From Barnesiella sp. (GTDB lineage Bacteria; Bacteroidota; Bacteroidia; Bacteroidales; Muribaculaceae): 64,000 nt of DNA. A program made the translations under genes and the position numbers. Below the pieces are notes generated by a model. That model ran no database searches and was not told where the DNA came from. It saw nothing but the letters and a program-made list of their open reading frames with translations. Of this stretch, positions 34,481-44,445 are shown piece by piece (the stretch's first letter is position 1; the number at the start of each line of letters is the position of its first letter). The stretch is taken from NCBI GenBank assembly GCA_014801075.1, contig JAAVEW010000008.1, positions 79,850-143,849 of the forward strand, read 5' to 3'.

Positions 34481-35419
34481 TTATTGTTTGTTTAACCGGT
34501 TGAAATCAATCATGCGCAGGCGGAATGCCACCCGGTCGCGGCGCTTTATGGAATCGAGGATAAGTCCTGTAGCAAACAGCAGCATGGCGAAGATAAACAT
34601 AAAGCATGAAAAGATAAGTGTCGGGAAACGTGGCACAAGGCCGGTCTCGAAATACTCGACGAATACCGGTATTGCCATTATCACTGAAATCAGAGAGATT
34701 ACGGCAGAGAGAATAGAGAAAAATTGCAATGGACGGAAGTCGCGGAAAAGCATGAAGATAGTGCGTAACACCTTAAAGCCATCGCTAAAAGTGCTGAGTT
34801 TTGATACGCTGCCCTGAGGGCGGTCGCGATAGCCAACAGGATGCTCCGATATGTTGAATCCTTTGTCGAGGGCATGGATAGTCATTTCGGTCTCTATCTC
34901 AAATCCGGGACTCATTGCAGGGAAATTTTTGGCGAAGCGATAGCTCAGTGCGCGGCTTCCAGTCATAATGTCATTGACCGAAGAGTTGAAAATACGATTG
35001 ATGAGCCAGCGCACGAGACGGTTGCCGGAATTATGGAACGGGCGGCGGTTTTCGGTGAAATAGCTGCTGCTGAGGCGGTCGCCTATAGCCATGTCAATAT
35101 CATGGTGGAGAACATCGTCGACGAGTACCGCGGTGTCGGCGGCAGGATAGGTATCATCGCCGTCGGTGATGAGGTAGCAGTCGGCTTCGATGTCGGTGAG
35201 CATCGCTGCCACGACGTTGCCTTTGCCCTGACGGCTCGCGAAACGCACCTCGGCCCCGGCTGCACGCGCGACAGCGGCAGTGTTGTCGGTCGAATTGTTG
35301 TCGTAGACATATATGATGGCCGTAGGATATTGGCGTCGGTAGTCCTCAATCACGCCGGTAATCGTGAGGCTTTCATTGTAGCAGGGTATCAGGATTGCAA
35401 TTTTTTCTCTTGCTGCCAT
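34481..35419 (-). CDS. Family 2 glycosyltransferase with two C-terminal membrane helices
   Basis: The 312-residue protein begins IAILIPCYNESLTITGVIEDY, has YVYDNNSTDNT and the metal-binding LITDGDDTYPA (DxD), then an RALSYRFAKNFPAM segment and two helices at about 235-260 and 275-300. This is the DPM1/GtrB-like arrangement that transfers a sugar to polyprenyl phosphate at the inner membrane. It overlaps by 47 bp the upstream gene for a polytopic protein that could use the lipid-linked sugar. Confidence 0.9.
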   Translation of the reverse strand: MAAREKIAILIPCYNESLTITGVIEDYRRQYPTAIIYVYDNNSTDNTAAVARAAGAEVRFASRQGKGNVVAAMLTDIEADCYLITDGDDTYPAADTAVLVDDVLHHDIDMAIGDRLSSSYFTENRRPFHNSGNRLVRWLINRIFNSSVNDIMTGSRALSYRFAKNFPAMSPGFEIETEMTIHALDKGFNISEHPVGYRDRPQGSVSKLSTFSDGFKVLRTIFMLFRDFRPLQFFSILSAVISLISVIMAIPVFVEYFETGLVPRFPTLIFSCFMFIFAMLLFATGLILDSIKRRDRVAFRLRMIDFNRLNKQ

Positions 35420-36587
35420 GATTGACGAGATAATATGTTGTTATGCAATAATATGTGATAAGCAAAGTGCGCCATGTGAAGAAGAAGTGGACTATGGAGT
35501 GATTCTTTAATACGATAAACCATAGTATGGGGAGCGCGGCTATGAAGAGTAGCGCATCGAGCCTGTATTTCTTTCTGCGTCCGATGAACGTGGTAATCAG
35601 AAGCAAGATGGCTGTGACGGCGAGCAAGAGAAGGAGCAGGCGAGAGTCGGAGGGGATGTCGCCGGTGCGTTCATCGATACCCTCCATAGCTTTAATAAAC
35701 AGATTCTTCCCCGTGATGATAGAACCGACAATCCATTTTGAAGCCCAAAGCAGCCCGTAGCCGAGTCCCCAGGAGAGCGTGGCGACAGTTGCATCGCGGC
35801 GGTTGCTGCTATGGCGCATAAGAAGCAGCGCTGCGAGTGGAAAGCATAGGGTGAAGAGGGGGAATGTCAGAAAGTCGAAGTAGGTGGTAAGGGCACCTAT
35901 GGTGAAGAATGTTATCGGGAAATTGCGCAGTGACATCGTGAGCTTCGGAACGCAGAGAATGCAGAGCATCGCGATAAACGTGATGAAATAGATGTCGGTG
36001 AGTTGCAATGACCACATGGTCAGAGGGAAGCCCGAGAGCAGGATAAATGCTGCAAAGGTAAGCGCATAGCGTGCGGCGGTACGACGCCACAGACATGCGG
36101 TTACGGCAATAAAAAGTATTACGCCGATCACGGTATTGAATATCATGAGCGGCTTAAGCGTTGTGAATGTCATGGCGATGCGGGCCGGGAGTTGATGTCC
36201 CTGCCAGTAGCGGGAGTAATCAATCATTGGTCCTTCGCCAAATATCTTTAGCGTATTGTCATACTGAAAGTCGTTGGCCGGAATGTAGTTCATCATTGCG
36301 GCGTCGATGGGATACGACGTGTCGGCCGCGCGCACCATGTCGAGAATGATGCGGTCGGTGAAAGTGTCGTGATAAAGCAGCGACGGGATTACGGGTGTGT
36401 CGGGTGACTGTGGTATTTCATAGAGTTGACCTGTCGAAGTAGCGGTGTTGCTCATTACGGCCGATGACGGAATGAGATGCACGGCTATGATTGCTCCGGT
36501 AAATATGCAGAGCAACAGGAGCCACGTGATGCCCAGCGGGAGCATCAGACGCCGTATGATGGATAGGTAAGACGCTGTATGTTGCAT
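35373..36587 (-). CDS. Polytopic membrane protein, possible GT-C glycosyltransferase
   Basis: The 404-residue protein has about nine membrane helices and a long extracytoplasmic loop near residues 45-130. This loop after the first helix, rich in polar and aromatic residues, resembles the architecture of GT-C type enzymes that use polyprenyl-linked sugars. No family motif is certain. The tight 47-bp overlap with the polyprenyl-phosphate-type glycosyltransferase downstream suggests the two act together on a surface glycan. Confidence 0.65.
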   Translation of the reverse strand: MQHTASYLSIIRRLMLPLGITWLLLLCIFTGAIIAVHLIPSSAVMSNTATSTGQLYEIPQSPDTPVIPSLLYHDTFTDRIILDMVRAADTSYPIDAAMMNYIPANDFQYDNTLKIFGEGPMIDYSRYWQGHQLPARIAMTFTTLKPLMIFNTVIGVILFIAVTACLWRRTAARYALTFAAFILLSGFPLTMWSLQLTDIYFITFIAMLCILCVPKLTMSLRNFPITFFTIGALTTYFDFLTFPLFTLCFPLAALLLMRHSSNRRDATVATLSWGLGYGLLWASKWIVGSIITGKNLFIKAMEGIDERTGDIPSDSRLLLLLLAVTAILLLITTFIGRRKKYRLDALLFIAALPILWFIVLKNHSIVHFFFTWRTLLITYYCITTYYLVNHGSKRKNCNPDTLLQ

Positions 36588-36648
36588 CGCTTCTATGATG
36601 CGGGAGCATCTGCTGCCGCAGTTGGTTGATATATCGGAATTTTAAGTA

Positions 36649-36683
36649 AAGCGGACGGTGGAAGTTTGTTTCACCGCCCGCTT
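36649..36683 (-). terminator. Terminator hairpin after the decarboxylase operon
   Basis: AAGCGGACGGTGGAA and TTTCACCGCCCGCTT pair at 13 of 15 positions around a short loop, 49 bp beyond the stop of the last operon gene (36732). A T-rich run (TTTACTTAAAATT) follows on the minus strand. Confidence 0.6.
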
Positions 36684-36731
36684 CAGCTGTTTAAGTTATG
36701 TCGGATAGTGACTGTGTGTCACATTCTCACA

Positions 36732-37892
36732 TTATGCAAGGAATCCGAGGAGCACACCGGCTGCTACTGCCGAACCTATGACGCCGGCCACGTTGGGACC
36801 CATAGCGTGCATGAGCAGGTAGTTGCTGGGATCGTACTGCAATCCGAGGTTGTTGGAGATACGCGCCGACATGGGCACGGCCGATACGCCGGCGTTGCCG
36901 ATGAGGGGGTTGATTTTCTTCGACTTCGGAAGCACGAGGTTGAAGAGTTTGACGAAGCAAACACCTGATGCGGAGGCGATGATAAACGCCATGAAACCGA
37001 GGCAGAAGATAAAGATTGTCTCCTTGGTGAGGAACGAGGTGGCCTGGGTTGAGGCACCTACGGTCATGCCGAGAAGGATTGTGACGATGTCGGTAAGGGC
37101 ATTGGAGGCAGTCTTGGCCAGACGGGTGGTCACGCCGCACTCGCGCAGCAGGTTACCGAAGAAGAGCATACCCAGCAGGGGCAGACCCGAGGGCACCACG
37201 AAGCAGGTGAGGAGCATGCCGACGATGGGGAAGATGATTTTCTCGTTCTGAGAGACGGCGCGGGCCGGTTTCATCTTTATCAGGCGCTCCTTGCGGGTGG
37301 TGAGCAGCTTCATGATGGGGGGCTGAATCACGGGTACGAGGGCCATGTAGGAGTAGGCCGATACCGCGATGGCACCCATCAGGTTGGGGGCGAGTTTCGA
37401 CGACAGGAAGATTGCCGTGGGACCGTCGGCACCGCCGATGATGGCGATGGCACCTGCCTGGTCGGGCATGAAGCCCAGGGCGCAGGCTACCATGTAGGCG
37501 CCGAAGATACCGAACTGAGCGGCGGCTCCGATGAGCATCAGTTTCGGGTTGGCGATGAGCGACGAGAAGTCGGTCATGGCGCCGATGCCGAGGAAGATGA
37601 GCGGGGGATACCATCCGGCGCTCACGCCGTTGTAGAGGATATTGAGCACTGAGCCTTCCTCGTAGATACCAATTTCGAGGCCGGCGGTGGTGTTGAACGG
37701 CACGTTACCGATGAGGATACCGAAGCCGATGGGGACGAGTAGCATGGGCTCGAAGTTCTTCTTTATCGCGAGATAAATGAAGAACAAGCCGACGGCGAGC
37801 ATGACGAAGTGTTGCCATGTCGCGTTGTAAAAACCGGTCAGATGCCAGAACTCAGTCAGGTTGCCGGTAAGAAAATCACTGAATGTTTCCAT
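36732..37892 (-). CDS. Sodium-translocating decarboxylase beta subunit (OadB/MmdB-like)
   Basis: The 386-residue membrane subunit decarboxylates carboxybiotin and pumps Na+ out. It has about nine to eleven helices and the conserved AIIGGADGPTAIFLSSKLAP near residue 155, and NPLIGNAGVSAVPMSARISN near residue 325, both Na+-site regions. It is the last gene of a five-gene minus-strand operon with methylmalonyl-CoA epimerase, carboxyltransferase, OadG-type subunit and biotin carrier. The operon converts succinate-derived methylmalonyl-CoA to propionyl-CoA. Confidence 0.95.
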   Translation of the reverse strand: METFSDFLTGNLTEFWHLTGFYNATWQHFVMLAVGLFFIYLAIKKNFEPMLLVPIGFGILIGNVPFNTTAGLEIGIYEEGSVLNILYNGVSAGWYPPLIFLGIGAMTDFSSLIANPKLMLIGAAAQFGIFGAYMVACALGFMPDQAGAIAIIGGADGPTAIFLSSKLAPNLMGAIAVSAYSYMALVPVIQPPIMKLLTTRKERLIKMKPARAVSQNEKIIFPIVGMLLTCFVVPSGLPLLGMLFFGNLLRECGVTTRLAKTASNALTDIVTILLGMTVGASTQATSFLTKETIFIFCLGFMAFIIASASGVCFVKLFNLVLPKSKKINPLIGNAGVSAVPMSARISNNLGLQYDPSNYLLMHAMGPNVAGVIGSAVAAGVLLGFLA

Positions 37893-37918
37893 TATGTGTG
37901 GTCGTTATTCAATGTGAC

Positions 37919-38353
37919 TTATTCGAGGGTAATGATAGGAGTGCCTTCGAGCACTGAGTCGCCGGCATTGACATTGATGGCTGCCACGTTGCCGTCGCGG
38001 CCGGCGTGGATGGCGTTTTCCATCTTCATGGCTTCGAGGATGGCAACAGTATCAGATGCCTTGACTGTGTCGCCTACCTTGACAGCAATCGAAACTACCA
38101 CGCCGGGCAGGGGAGCCTTGACGGCTTCTTTGCCGGCCGATACCGAGGGCTTGGCGATGATTTTCTCGCCGGAGTCGGTGCGGGGTGCTGCCGAGGGGCG
38201 TGAGGTTTTGACTACGGTGACGGGAGTGCCGGTCTTTTCGAGTTCCACTTTGTAGGGGATACCGTTGACTTCAACCTGTGCGATGCCGTTGTCGATGTCA
38301 CCGATGCCTACTTTGTAGGTGTTTCCGTTGATTTTATAATTGTAATGTTTCAT
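37919..38353 (-). CDS. Biotin carboxyl-carrier subunit of the decarboxylase
   Basis: The 144-residue protein has an N-terminal ~55-residue segment, an Ala/Pro/Lys-rich linker, and a C-terminal biotinyl domain with AILEAMKMENAIHAG, where the Lys of AMKM is biotinylated. It shuttles the carboxyl group from the alpha subunit to the membrane beta subunit. It sits 26 bp upstream of the beta subunit gene. Confidence 0.95.
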   Translation of the reverse strand: MKHYNYKINGNTYKVGIGDIDNGIAQVEVNGIPYKVELEKTGTPVTVVKTSRPSAAPRTDSGEKIIAKPSVSAGKEAVKAPLPGVVVSIAVKVGDTVKASDTVAILEAMKMENAIHAGRDGNVAAINVNAGDSVLEGTPIITLE

Positions 38354-38374
38354 TGTTGTAGAAATGTGAGGTGG

Positions 38375-39319
38375 TTAGCGTTTGGGAAGTTCACGCATTG
38401 AATAGATTTTCGAGTTCCAGGGTGAGTAAGACTTCTTCACTTTGTTGATAGTGAGGATAGTCTGCTCGGTGTCGTGGGCGTCGAGATGCTCGTGGAGGGC
38501 CATGACGATGGCGGCGATTTCTTCGCCTGAGTCATGGTCGGGACGAGCGTCGCGGGCCACTTCCTTGGGCGCGAGACCCTGTGACTTCATCTTGTTGGCA
38601 CGGGTGATTTTCTCACCGATTTTGCTGATGAGCATGAAGCAGAGGCAGAGCACGAGCAGGGCGGTGAACACGATGCACATGGCCATGATGGTCAGCGCGA
38701 AGCCGCGTTTGTCGCGTTCGTGGAACGTATCTACTTTCTTGTTGGTGTCCTTGATGATGTTGTTGCTCGAAGGGGTGATGTACTTGCCTTCGGAGCCGTC
38801 GCGCACTTCCCAGGCCTCGGGGTCGTTGGTGCCTCCTTCGCCGTCAATCTTGCGGGCGTAAGAGGAGCCGGCAGCGAGGTCGGCGGGGACTACGATTTCA
38901 TCGATGAGGGTGCGGCCGTCGGCATCGTAGATGGCGATGTAGTTGTCGCGGCCGGGGGTGAGCACGAAGTTGGTGTGGAAAGTACCGCGGGTAGGCAGTG
39001 AGTCAGCCCAGAAGATGACGTGCTGGCGCTTGGGTATCTTGGTGTTGACGTCGCCAAGGGGCACGGCATACATCAGTGCCTTGTCGATGCTGTCGGGGTT
39101 GTCAAACTTCACGGTTGTGATATACACGCTCGATATTTCGAGGGGAGCGAAGGTGGAGTTGAAGAGTTCCACCCAGGCGCCCTTTTCGCCGTAGTCGTCA
39201 ACGATGGAGCCGGTATTGTCGACCATCACCTCGTTGATGCGCAGTCCGCCGCGGCTCTGAGCAGCGACCGACAGGCAACCCATCACACCGAGAAGAAGCA
39301 ATAAAAATGATTTTTTCAT
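38375..39319 (-). CDS. OadG-type subunit fused to an exported lamin-tail domain
   Basis: The 314-residue protein starts with a signal peptide (LLLLLGVMGCLSVAAQ). Residues ~25-150 read as a lamin-tail-like beta domain (LRINEVMVDNTGSIVDDYGEKGAWVELFN), then one membrane helix near residue 215 (LTIMAMCIVFTALLVLCLCFML). The cytoplasmic OadG/gamma-like tail follows. The classical OadG subunit is only ~80 residues, so the periplasmic lamin-tail domain is an addition seen in some Bacteroidales. It presumably assembles the complex and faces the periplasm. Confidence 0.85.
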   Translation of the reverse strand: MKKSFLLLLLGVMGCLSVAAQSRGGLRINEVMVDNTGSIVDDYGEKGAWVELFNSTFAPLEISSVYITTVKFDNPDSIDKALMYAVPLGDVNTKIPKRQHVIFWADSLPTRGTFHTNFVLTPGRDNYIAIYDADGRTLIDEIVVPADLAAGSSYARKIDGEGGTNDPEAWEVRDGSEGKYITPSSNNIIKDTNKKVDTFHERDKRGFALTIMAMCIVFTALLVLCLCFMLISKIGEKITRANKMKSQGLAPKEVARDARPDHDSGEEIAAIVMALHEHLDAHDTEQTILTINKVKKSYSPWNSKIYSMRELPKR

Positions 39320-39356
39320 AAAATAAGACGCTTTTTACGGTCAGTGATGTGAAATA

Positions 39357-40910
39357 TTAAAGAGGTATGTTGCCATGTTTCTTGGCGGGGTTGACCACTT
39401 TCTTGGTGGCGAGCTGCTGCAGGGCGCGGATGACGCGGAAACGGGTGTTGCGCGGCTCGATGACATCGTCGATGTAGCCGTACTTGGCTGCGTTGTAGGG
39501 GTTGCAGAAGAGTTTGTTGTACTCGGCCTCTTTCTCGGCGAGAACGGCTTTGGGGTTCTCGGCAGCCTTGGCTTCCTTGGCGTAGAGCACTTCAACGGCA
39601 CCTGCACCGCCCATAACGGCGATTTCGGCAGTAGGCCATGCGTAGTTCATGTCGCCGCGGAGCTGCTTACAGCTCATCACGATATGGCTGCCGCCGTAGC
39701 TCTTACGCAGTGTGACTGTAACCTTGGGCACGGTTGCTTCGCCGTAGGCGTAGAGCAGTTTCGCGCCGTGGAGGATGACGCCGTTGTATTCCTGACCGGT
39801 GCCGGGGAGGAAGCCGGGGACGTCGACGAGTGTCACCAAGGGGATATTGAAGGCGTCGCAGAAGCGTACGAAGCGTGCGCCCTTACGCGATGCGTTGGAG
39901 TCGAGCACGCCGGCGAGGTATTTGGGCTGGTTGGCCACGATACCTACGGCCTGACCGTTGAAGCGGGCGAAACCTACGATGAGGTTCTTGGCATAGTCGC
40001 GCTGCACTTCGAGGAACTCGCCGTTGTCGATGATGGCGCCGATTACCTCATACATGTTGTAGGGACGGTTGGCGGCGTCGGGGATGATTTCGTTGAGTGA
40101 GTCCTCCAGACGGTCGATGGGGTCGGTACATTCCACGAGGGGTGCCTCCTCGAGGTTGTTCTGGGGCATGAAGCTGAGGAGCTTGCGGGCGATTTTGAGG
40201 GCTTCCTCGCCATCTTCGGTAGCGAAGTGAGCCACACCGCTCTTGGCAGAGTGAACTTCGGCGCCGCCGAGAGCTTCCTGAGTAACGTCTTCGCCGGTCA
40301 CGGTCTTTACCACCTTCGGGCCGGTGAGGAACATGTATGAGATACCCTTGGCCATGATGGTGAAGTCAGTGAGGGCGGGAGAGTAAACCGCGCCGCCGGC
40401 ACAGGGACCGAGGATACATGAAATCTGGGGAATTACGCCCGAAGCGAGGATGTTGCGCTGGAATATTTCGGCGTAGCCGGCCAATGCGTTGATACCTTCC
40501 TGGATACGTGCGCCACCCGAGTCGTTAAGACCGATGACGGGGGCACCCATCTTCATGGCCATATCCATGATTTTGCATATCTTGAGAGCCATGGTCTCGG
40601 AGAGCGAGCCGCCGAACACGGTGAAGTCCTGGGCGAACACGTAGACGAGGCGGCCGTCGATTGTACCGTAACCGGTCACGACGCCGTCGCCGAGATATGA
40701 TTTCTTCTCCTGACCGAAGTTGGTGCAACGGTGACGCACAAACATGTCGAGTTCCTCAAATGAACCCTCGTCGAGAAGCTGTGCGATGCGCTCGCGGGCA
40801 GTGTATTTGCCGCGCTCGTGCTGTTTCTGGATTGCTTTTTCGCCGCCGCCGATACGTGCTTCGGCGCGCATGTCGATAAGCTCTTTTACTTTTTCGAGTT
40901 GGTTACTCAT
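39357..40910 (-). CDS. Methylmalonyl-CoA decarboxylase alpha subunit (carboxyltransferase)
   Basis: The 517-residue acyl-CoA carboxyltransferase-type protein transfers the carboxyl group of methylmalonyl-CoA to biotin. [66 protein letters not shown] and [16 protein letters not shown] are family blocks with the two crotonase-like halves. [25 protein letters not shown] lies in the C-terminal half. Epimerase and Na+-pump neighbours indicate methylmalonyl-CoA rather than propionyl-CoA carboxylation as the physiological direction. Confidence 0.93.
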   Translation of the reverse strand: MSNQLEKVKELIDMRAEARIGGGEKAIQKQHERGKYTARERIAQLLDEGSFEELDMFVRHRCTNFGQEKKSYLGDGVVTGYGTIDGRLVYVFAQDFTVFGGSLSETMALKICKIMDMAMKMGAPVIGLNDSGGARIQEGINALAGYAEIFQRNILASGVIPQISCILGPCAGGAVYSPALTDFTIMAKGISYMFLTGPKVVKTVTGEDVTQEALGGAEVHSAKSGVAHFATEDGEEALKIARKLLSFMPQNNLEEAPLVECTDPIDRLEDSLNEIIPDAANRPYNMYEVIGAIIDNGEFLEVQRDYAKNLIVGFARFNGQAVGIVANQPKYLAGVLDSNASRKGARFVRFCDAFNIPLVTLVDVPGFLPGTGQEYNGVILHGAKLLYAYGEATVPKVTVTLRKSYGGSHIVMSCKQLRGDMNYAWPTAEIAVMGGAGAVEVLYAKEAKAAENPKAVLAEKEAEYNKLFCNPYNAAKYGYIDDVIEPRNTRFRVIRALQQLATKKVVNPAKKHGNIPL

Positions 40911-40955
40911 AATTTCTTTTAATATAATCTTTGTGATAAAGTCAGTTGATTAACA

Positions 40956-41375
40956 TTATTTGTTGGGGTCCTCGCAAAGCTCGATGAGCGCGCCGCAGGT
41001 CGATTTGGGGTGGAGGAAGGCGATGTTGAGGCCTTCGGCACCTTTGCGGGGAGCCTTGTCGATGAGACGGCAACCTTTTTCTTCAGCTTCGGCAAGGGCG
41101 TTGGCTACGCCATCTTCCATAGCGAAGGCGATGTGCTGTATGCCGCCGCGGCCACCGTTGTTGGCGATGAATTTTGATATGGCGCTGTCCTCCGAGGTGC
41201 CTTCGAGAAGCTCAATCTTGGTCTGGCCAACCTTGAAGAAAGCAGTGCGTACCTTCTGGTCAGCTACTTCTTCGATAGCGAAGCATTTGAGACCGAGGAT
41301 GTTTTCGTAGAAAGGGATTGCCTCGTCGAGCGAGGGAACGGCGATGCCGACATGTTCGATGTGAGAAATGTTCAT
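40956..41375 (-). CDS. mce: Methylmalonyl-CoA epimerase
   Basis: The 139-residue glyoxalase-fold enzyme interconverts (R)- and (S)-methylmalonyl-CoA, linking the mutase to the decarboxylase. ISHIEHVGIAVPSLDEAIPFYENILGL gives the first metal-ligand His and paired beta-alpha module, GGIQHIAFAMEDGVANALAEA the second, and KSTCGALIELCED the terminal Glu ligand. It is the first gene of the propionate operon, 46 bp before the alpha subunit. Confidence 0.95.
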   Translation of the reverse strand: MNISHIEHVGIAVPSLDEAIPFYENILGLKCFAIEEVADQKVRTAFFKVGQTKIELLEGTSEDSAISKFIANNGGRGGIQHIAFAMEDGVANALAEAEEKGCRLIDKAPRKGAEGLNIAFLHPKSTCGALIELCEDPNK

Positions 41376-41787
41376 GACAATATTGATTTATAAGATTGAT
41401 TTTTAATAAGTTGATTTATAATATTTTTTATATCTTCGGTATAAAAATACAGTGTTTAAATCATGATAAATTAAAGTCGAGTCGGCCATGCTCGCGATAC
41501 GGCACGGCTAACAAAGTGCAAAGTTAAAAAATTAATCGAGACAACAGTTATAAAAACCAAAAAAATCCAAGCCAAACCTCCCCCTCATGACATCACACTG
41601 TTACCGCGATGCCGGCAATGGAGGCAACGGGTAGGGGAGAATGTCGGCGGGGGCGGAACCATTTCGGCGGGTTTTATGTTTTTAATAGTATCAAAGAGTC
41701 TTCTTTATTTGTATCAAAGGCTATAATATAGAGGAGTAATCTTATCTAAGAGTAATCTAATAGTATAGGAATAAAAAACGCATTATT
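41376..41787. other. 412-bp intergenic region between divergent units
   Basis: No gene is visible. A minus-strand TAACTTTG at 41519-41526 could be the -10 element for the mce operon, with a ~145-base leader and no clear -33 partner. On the other side two GTATCAAAG copies (near 41687 and 41711) and two AGTAATCT copies precede the small plus-strand gene at 41788, as possible regulatory sites. Confidence 0.5.
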
Positions 41788-42150
41788 ATGACACGAAAAG
41801 AACTTATTGACGTTATTGCCCGCAACGTGGCGGAAGTCATCAACAATCCCGAAGCATGGGGCCAAGACCCTCAGTTGAGTATCATACCTACGACTCTTTT
41901 TGTAAGAATCGAACGACGCGACGACGCCGACACTGTCATCGCTTACAACGACGAGGCTATCGAGGCCGACGCTGCTGTGGACGGCGACTACTCGGAAGAT
42001 GCCGCCGATTACCAGTCGGCTTCCGACCCCGACCTTTACCCCGTAGGCATCCTTATTGACTATGCAACCAAGAAGCCCGATATGGGCAAAATAGCCCGAC
42101 TCGTAGATAAATATATCCCCGAGCAGTCGGAAAATCTTTATGCCGAGTGA
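41788..42150 (+). CDS. Small acidic protein of unknown function
   Basis: The 120-residue product starts MTRKELIDVIARNVAEVINN and is very acidic in its middle (about residues 45-85, DDADTVIAYNDEAIEAD and following). It has no signal peptide or membrane helix. Codon use resembles that of the chromosomal genes. It ends 207 bp before dnaK and may share its regulatory region. I do not recognise a family. Confidence 0.7.
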   Translation: MTRKELIDVIARNVAEVINNPEAWGQDPQLSIIPTTLFVRIERRDDADTVIAYNDEAIEADAAVDGDYSEDAADYQSASDPDLYPVGILIDYATKKPDMGKIARLVDKYIPEQSENLYAE

Positions 42151-42188
42151 CATTGGAAATGTGACATATCGGCACCGCAAAGCGACAT
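42149..42188 (+). promoter_or_regulatory. Possible sigma-54 activator sites upstream of dnaK
   Basis: GACAT recurs at 42149, 42163 and 42184, the latter two in the related elements GTGACATATCGGCAC and GCGACATTTTGGCAG, about 65-100 bp before the sigma-54-like element at 42252. Spacing and repetition fit an enhancer-binding protein, but no known consensus is matched. Confidence 0.4.
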
Positions 42189-42251
42189 TTTGGCAGTAGG
42201 GCAGTGACGAATATGAAAAATCCTGCCATGCGCGGCACCGTAAAAACTTTT

Positions 42252-42267
42252 TGGCACAACATTTGTT
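42252..42267 (+). promoter_or_regulatory. Candidate sigma-54 (-24/-12) promoter for dnaK
   Basis: TGGCACAACATTTGTT matches the sigma-54 consensus TGGCACG-N4-TTGCW at all fixed positions except position 7 (A instead of G) and the -12 C (T instead of C). The GG-N10-G(C/T) spacing is exact. The element is 91 bp before the dnaK start and rpoN is present in this window. Confidence 0.5.
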
Positions 42268-42357
42268 TGATAAGTAAACGCAGCCGCAAAGGCTCCGCCC
42301 AGAGGCTGCACGACAAAACAGAATATAATAAAATAACAACATAAAATATATATCATT

Positions 42358-44283
42358 ATGGGAAAGATAATTGGTATCGACTTAGGAACAACCAACTCTT
42401 GTGTATCAGTATTGGAAGGTAACGACCCCGTCGTTATTCCTAACAGTGAAGGACGCAACACTACTCCTTCCGTAGTAGCATTCGTTGATGGTGGCGAACG
42501 TAAAGTGGGCGACCCCGCAAAACGTCAGGCAATCACCAACCCGAAGCGTACCGTTTATTCAATCAAACGTTTCATGGGCGAATCATACGACCAGGTAGAG
42601 AACGAAATCGAACGTGTCCCCTACAAAGTGGTACGTTCTGACAACAACACTCCCCGTGTCGACATCGACGGCCGTCAGTACACCCCTCAGGAAATCTCGG
42701 CAATGATTCTTCAGAAAATGAAGAAAACCGCTGAGGACTACCTCGGACAGGCTGTAACCGACGCCGTAATCACCGTCCCCGCCTACTTCAACGACGCCCA
42801 GCGTAAGGCAACCAAGGAAGCCGGTGAAATCGCAGGTCTCAACGTGCAGCGTATCGTCAACGAACCTACTGCCGCAGCCCTCGCTTACGGTCTCGACAAG
42901 AGCGACAAGGACCAGAAAATCGCAGTATTCGACCTCGGTGGCGGTACATTCGATATCTCAATCCTCGAACTCGGCGACGGTGTGTTTGAAGTGAAATCAA
43001 CCAACGGTGATACCCACCTCGGCGGTGATGACTTCGACCACGTGATTATCGACTGGTTGGCCGACGAATTCCTCAAGGAACACAACGTTGACCTCCGTCA
43101 GGACCCGATGGCCCTCCAGCGTCTTAAAGAAGCAGCCGAGAAAGCAAAAATCGAACTCTCGTCGACCACTTCAACCGAAATCAACCTCCCCTATATCATG
43201 CCCGTCAACGGCATTCCTCAGCACTTGGTAAAGACTCTTACCCGTGCCAAATTCGAGCAGCTCGCCGACAAACTTATCGAGCGTACACTCGTGCCTTGCG
43301 AGCAGGCTCTTAAGGACGCCGGCATGACAGCCAAGGATATCGACGAGGTAATCCTCGTGGGCGGTTCAACTCGTATCCCCGCTATCCAGGCCGTTGTAGA
43401 GAAATTCTTCGGCAAAGCTCCCTCAAAGGGTGTTAACCCCGACGAAGTGGTAGCCGTAGGTGCTGCAATCCAGGGTGCCGTAATCTCAGGCGATGTCAAG
43501 GACGTGCTCCTTCTTGACGTTGTGCCTCTGTCAGTAGGTATCGAAACCCTCGGTGGCGTGATGACCAAACTTATCGAAGCCAACACCACAATTCCTACCC
43601 GTAAGAGCGAAACATTCTCTACCGCAGCTGACAACCAGCCCTCAGTAGAAATCCACGTGCTCCAGGGCGAACGCCCCATGGCAAAGGACGACAAGACACT
43701 TGGCAAATTCCACCTCGACGGCATCATGCCCGCACCCCGTGGTGTGCCCCAGATTGAAGTTACCTTCGAAATCGATAAGAACGGTATCCTCAACGTGTCG
43801 GCCAAAGATAAAGCCACAGGCAAAGAGCAGAGCATCCGTATCGAAGCATCGTCAGGCCTTACCGACGCCGAAATCAAGCGTATGAAGGACGAAGCAGCAG
43901 CTAATGCAGCTAACGACGCCAAGGAAAAAGAGCGCATCGACAAGCTCAACCAGGCCGATGCCATAATCTTCCAGACCGAGAAACAGCTCTCCGACCTCGG
44001 CGACAAGATTCCCGCCGACAAGAAAGCAGCCATCGAAACCGCAGTGGCACAGCTCAAGGAAGCCCACAAGGCACAGGACATCGACGGTATCGACGCAGCC
44101 ATCAAGAACATCGAAGCACAGTTCCAGGCTGCCCAGCAGGATATCCTCAACGCTCAGGCTCAGGCAGGCACTAACCCCGGAGCCGGTTTCGACCCCAACG
44201 CCGGAGCCAACCCCGGTGCAGGCAACAGCAACAACGGCGGCGACGACCACGTAACCGACGTAGACTTCGAAGAAGTGAAATAA
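42358..44283 (+). CDS. dnaK: Molecular chaperone DnaK (Hsp70)
   Basis: The 641-residue protein is full length: the ATPase phosphate-1 loop is [16 protein letters not shown], phosphate-2 is [15 protein letters not shown], and [15 protein letters not shown] and [13 protein letters not shown] complete the actin-fold. The substrate-binding domain contains [22 protein letters not shown]-terminal Gly/Asn-rich tail of ~60 residues ends in DVDFEEVK. It refolds and protects proteins under stress with DnaJ and GrpE, which are not encoded here. The codon use is highly biased, as for abundant proteins. Confidence 0.99.
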   Translation: MGKIIGIDLGTTNSCVSVLEGNDPVVIPNSEGRNTTPSVVAFVDGGERKVGDPAKRQAITNPKRTVYSIKRFMGESYDQVENEIERVPYKVVRSDNNTPRVDIDGRQYTPQEISAMILQKMKKTAEDYLGQAVTDAVITVPAYFNDAQRKATKEAGEIAGLNVQRIVNEPTAAALAYGLDKSDKDQKIAVFDLGGGTFDISILELGDGVFEVKSTNGDTHLGGDDFDHVIIDWLADEFLKEHNVDLRQDPMALQRLKEAAEKAKIELSSTTSTEINLPYIMPVNGIPQHLVKTLTRAKFEQLADKLIERTLVPCEQALKDAGMTAKDIDEVILVGGSTRIPAIQAVVEKFFGKAPSKGVNPDEVVAVGAAIQGAVISGDVKDVLLLDVVPLSVGIETLGGVMTKLIEANTTIPTRKSETFSTAADNQPSVEIHVLQGERPMAKDDKTLGKFHLDGIMPAPRGVPQIEVTFEIDKNGILNVSAKDKATGKEQSIRIEASSGLTDAEIKRMKDEAAANAANDAKEKERIDKLNQADAIIFQTEKQLSDLGDKIPADKKAAIETAVAQLKEAHKAQDIDGIDAAIKNIEAQFQAAQQDILNAQAQAGTNPGAGFDPNAGANPGAGNSNNGGDDHVTDVDFEEVK

Positions 44284-44318
44284 TCACCCAACTTAGAAAT
44301 ATATCTAAACCTCAACAT

Positions 44319-44355
44319 AAAAAGGAGTGTAACTTTTTGAGTTACACTCCTTTTT
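44319..44355. terminator. Intrinsic terminator after dnaK
   Basis: AAAAAGGAGTGTAAC and GTTACACTCCTTTTT form a perfect 15-bp stem with a seven-base loop and a run of Ts. It lies 36 bp beyond the dnaK stop and probably also ends the convergent helicase transcript. Confidence 0.92.
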
Positions 44356-44445
44356 TATTGCTCTGTTGATTTTATTGCGTTGAATAGATGACCTGTAGGC
44401 CGAATCTGTTGGAGAGTGTGCTTTGTTGGGAATTGTGGTTTGTTA

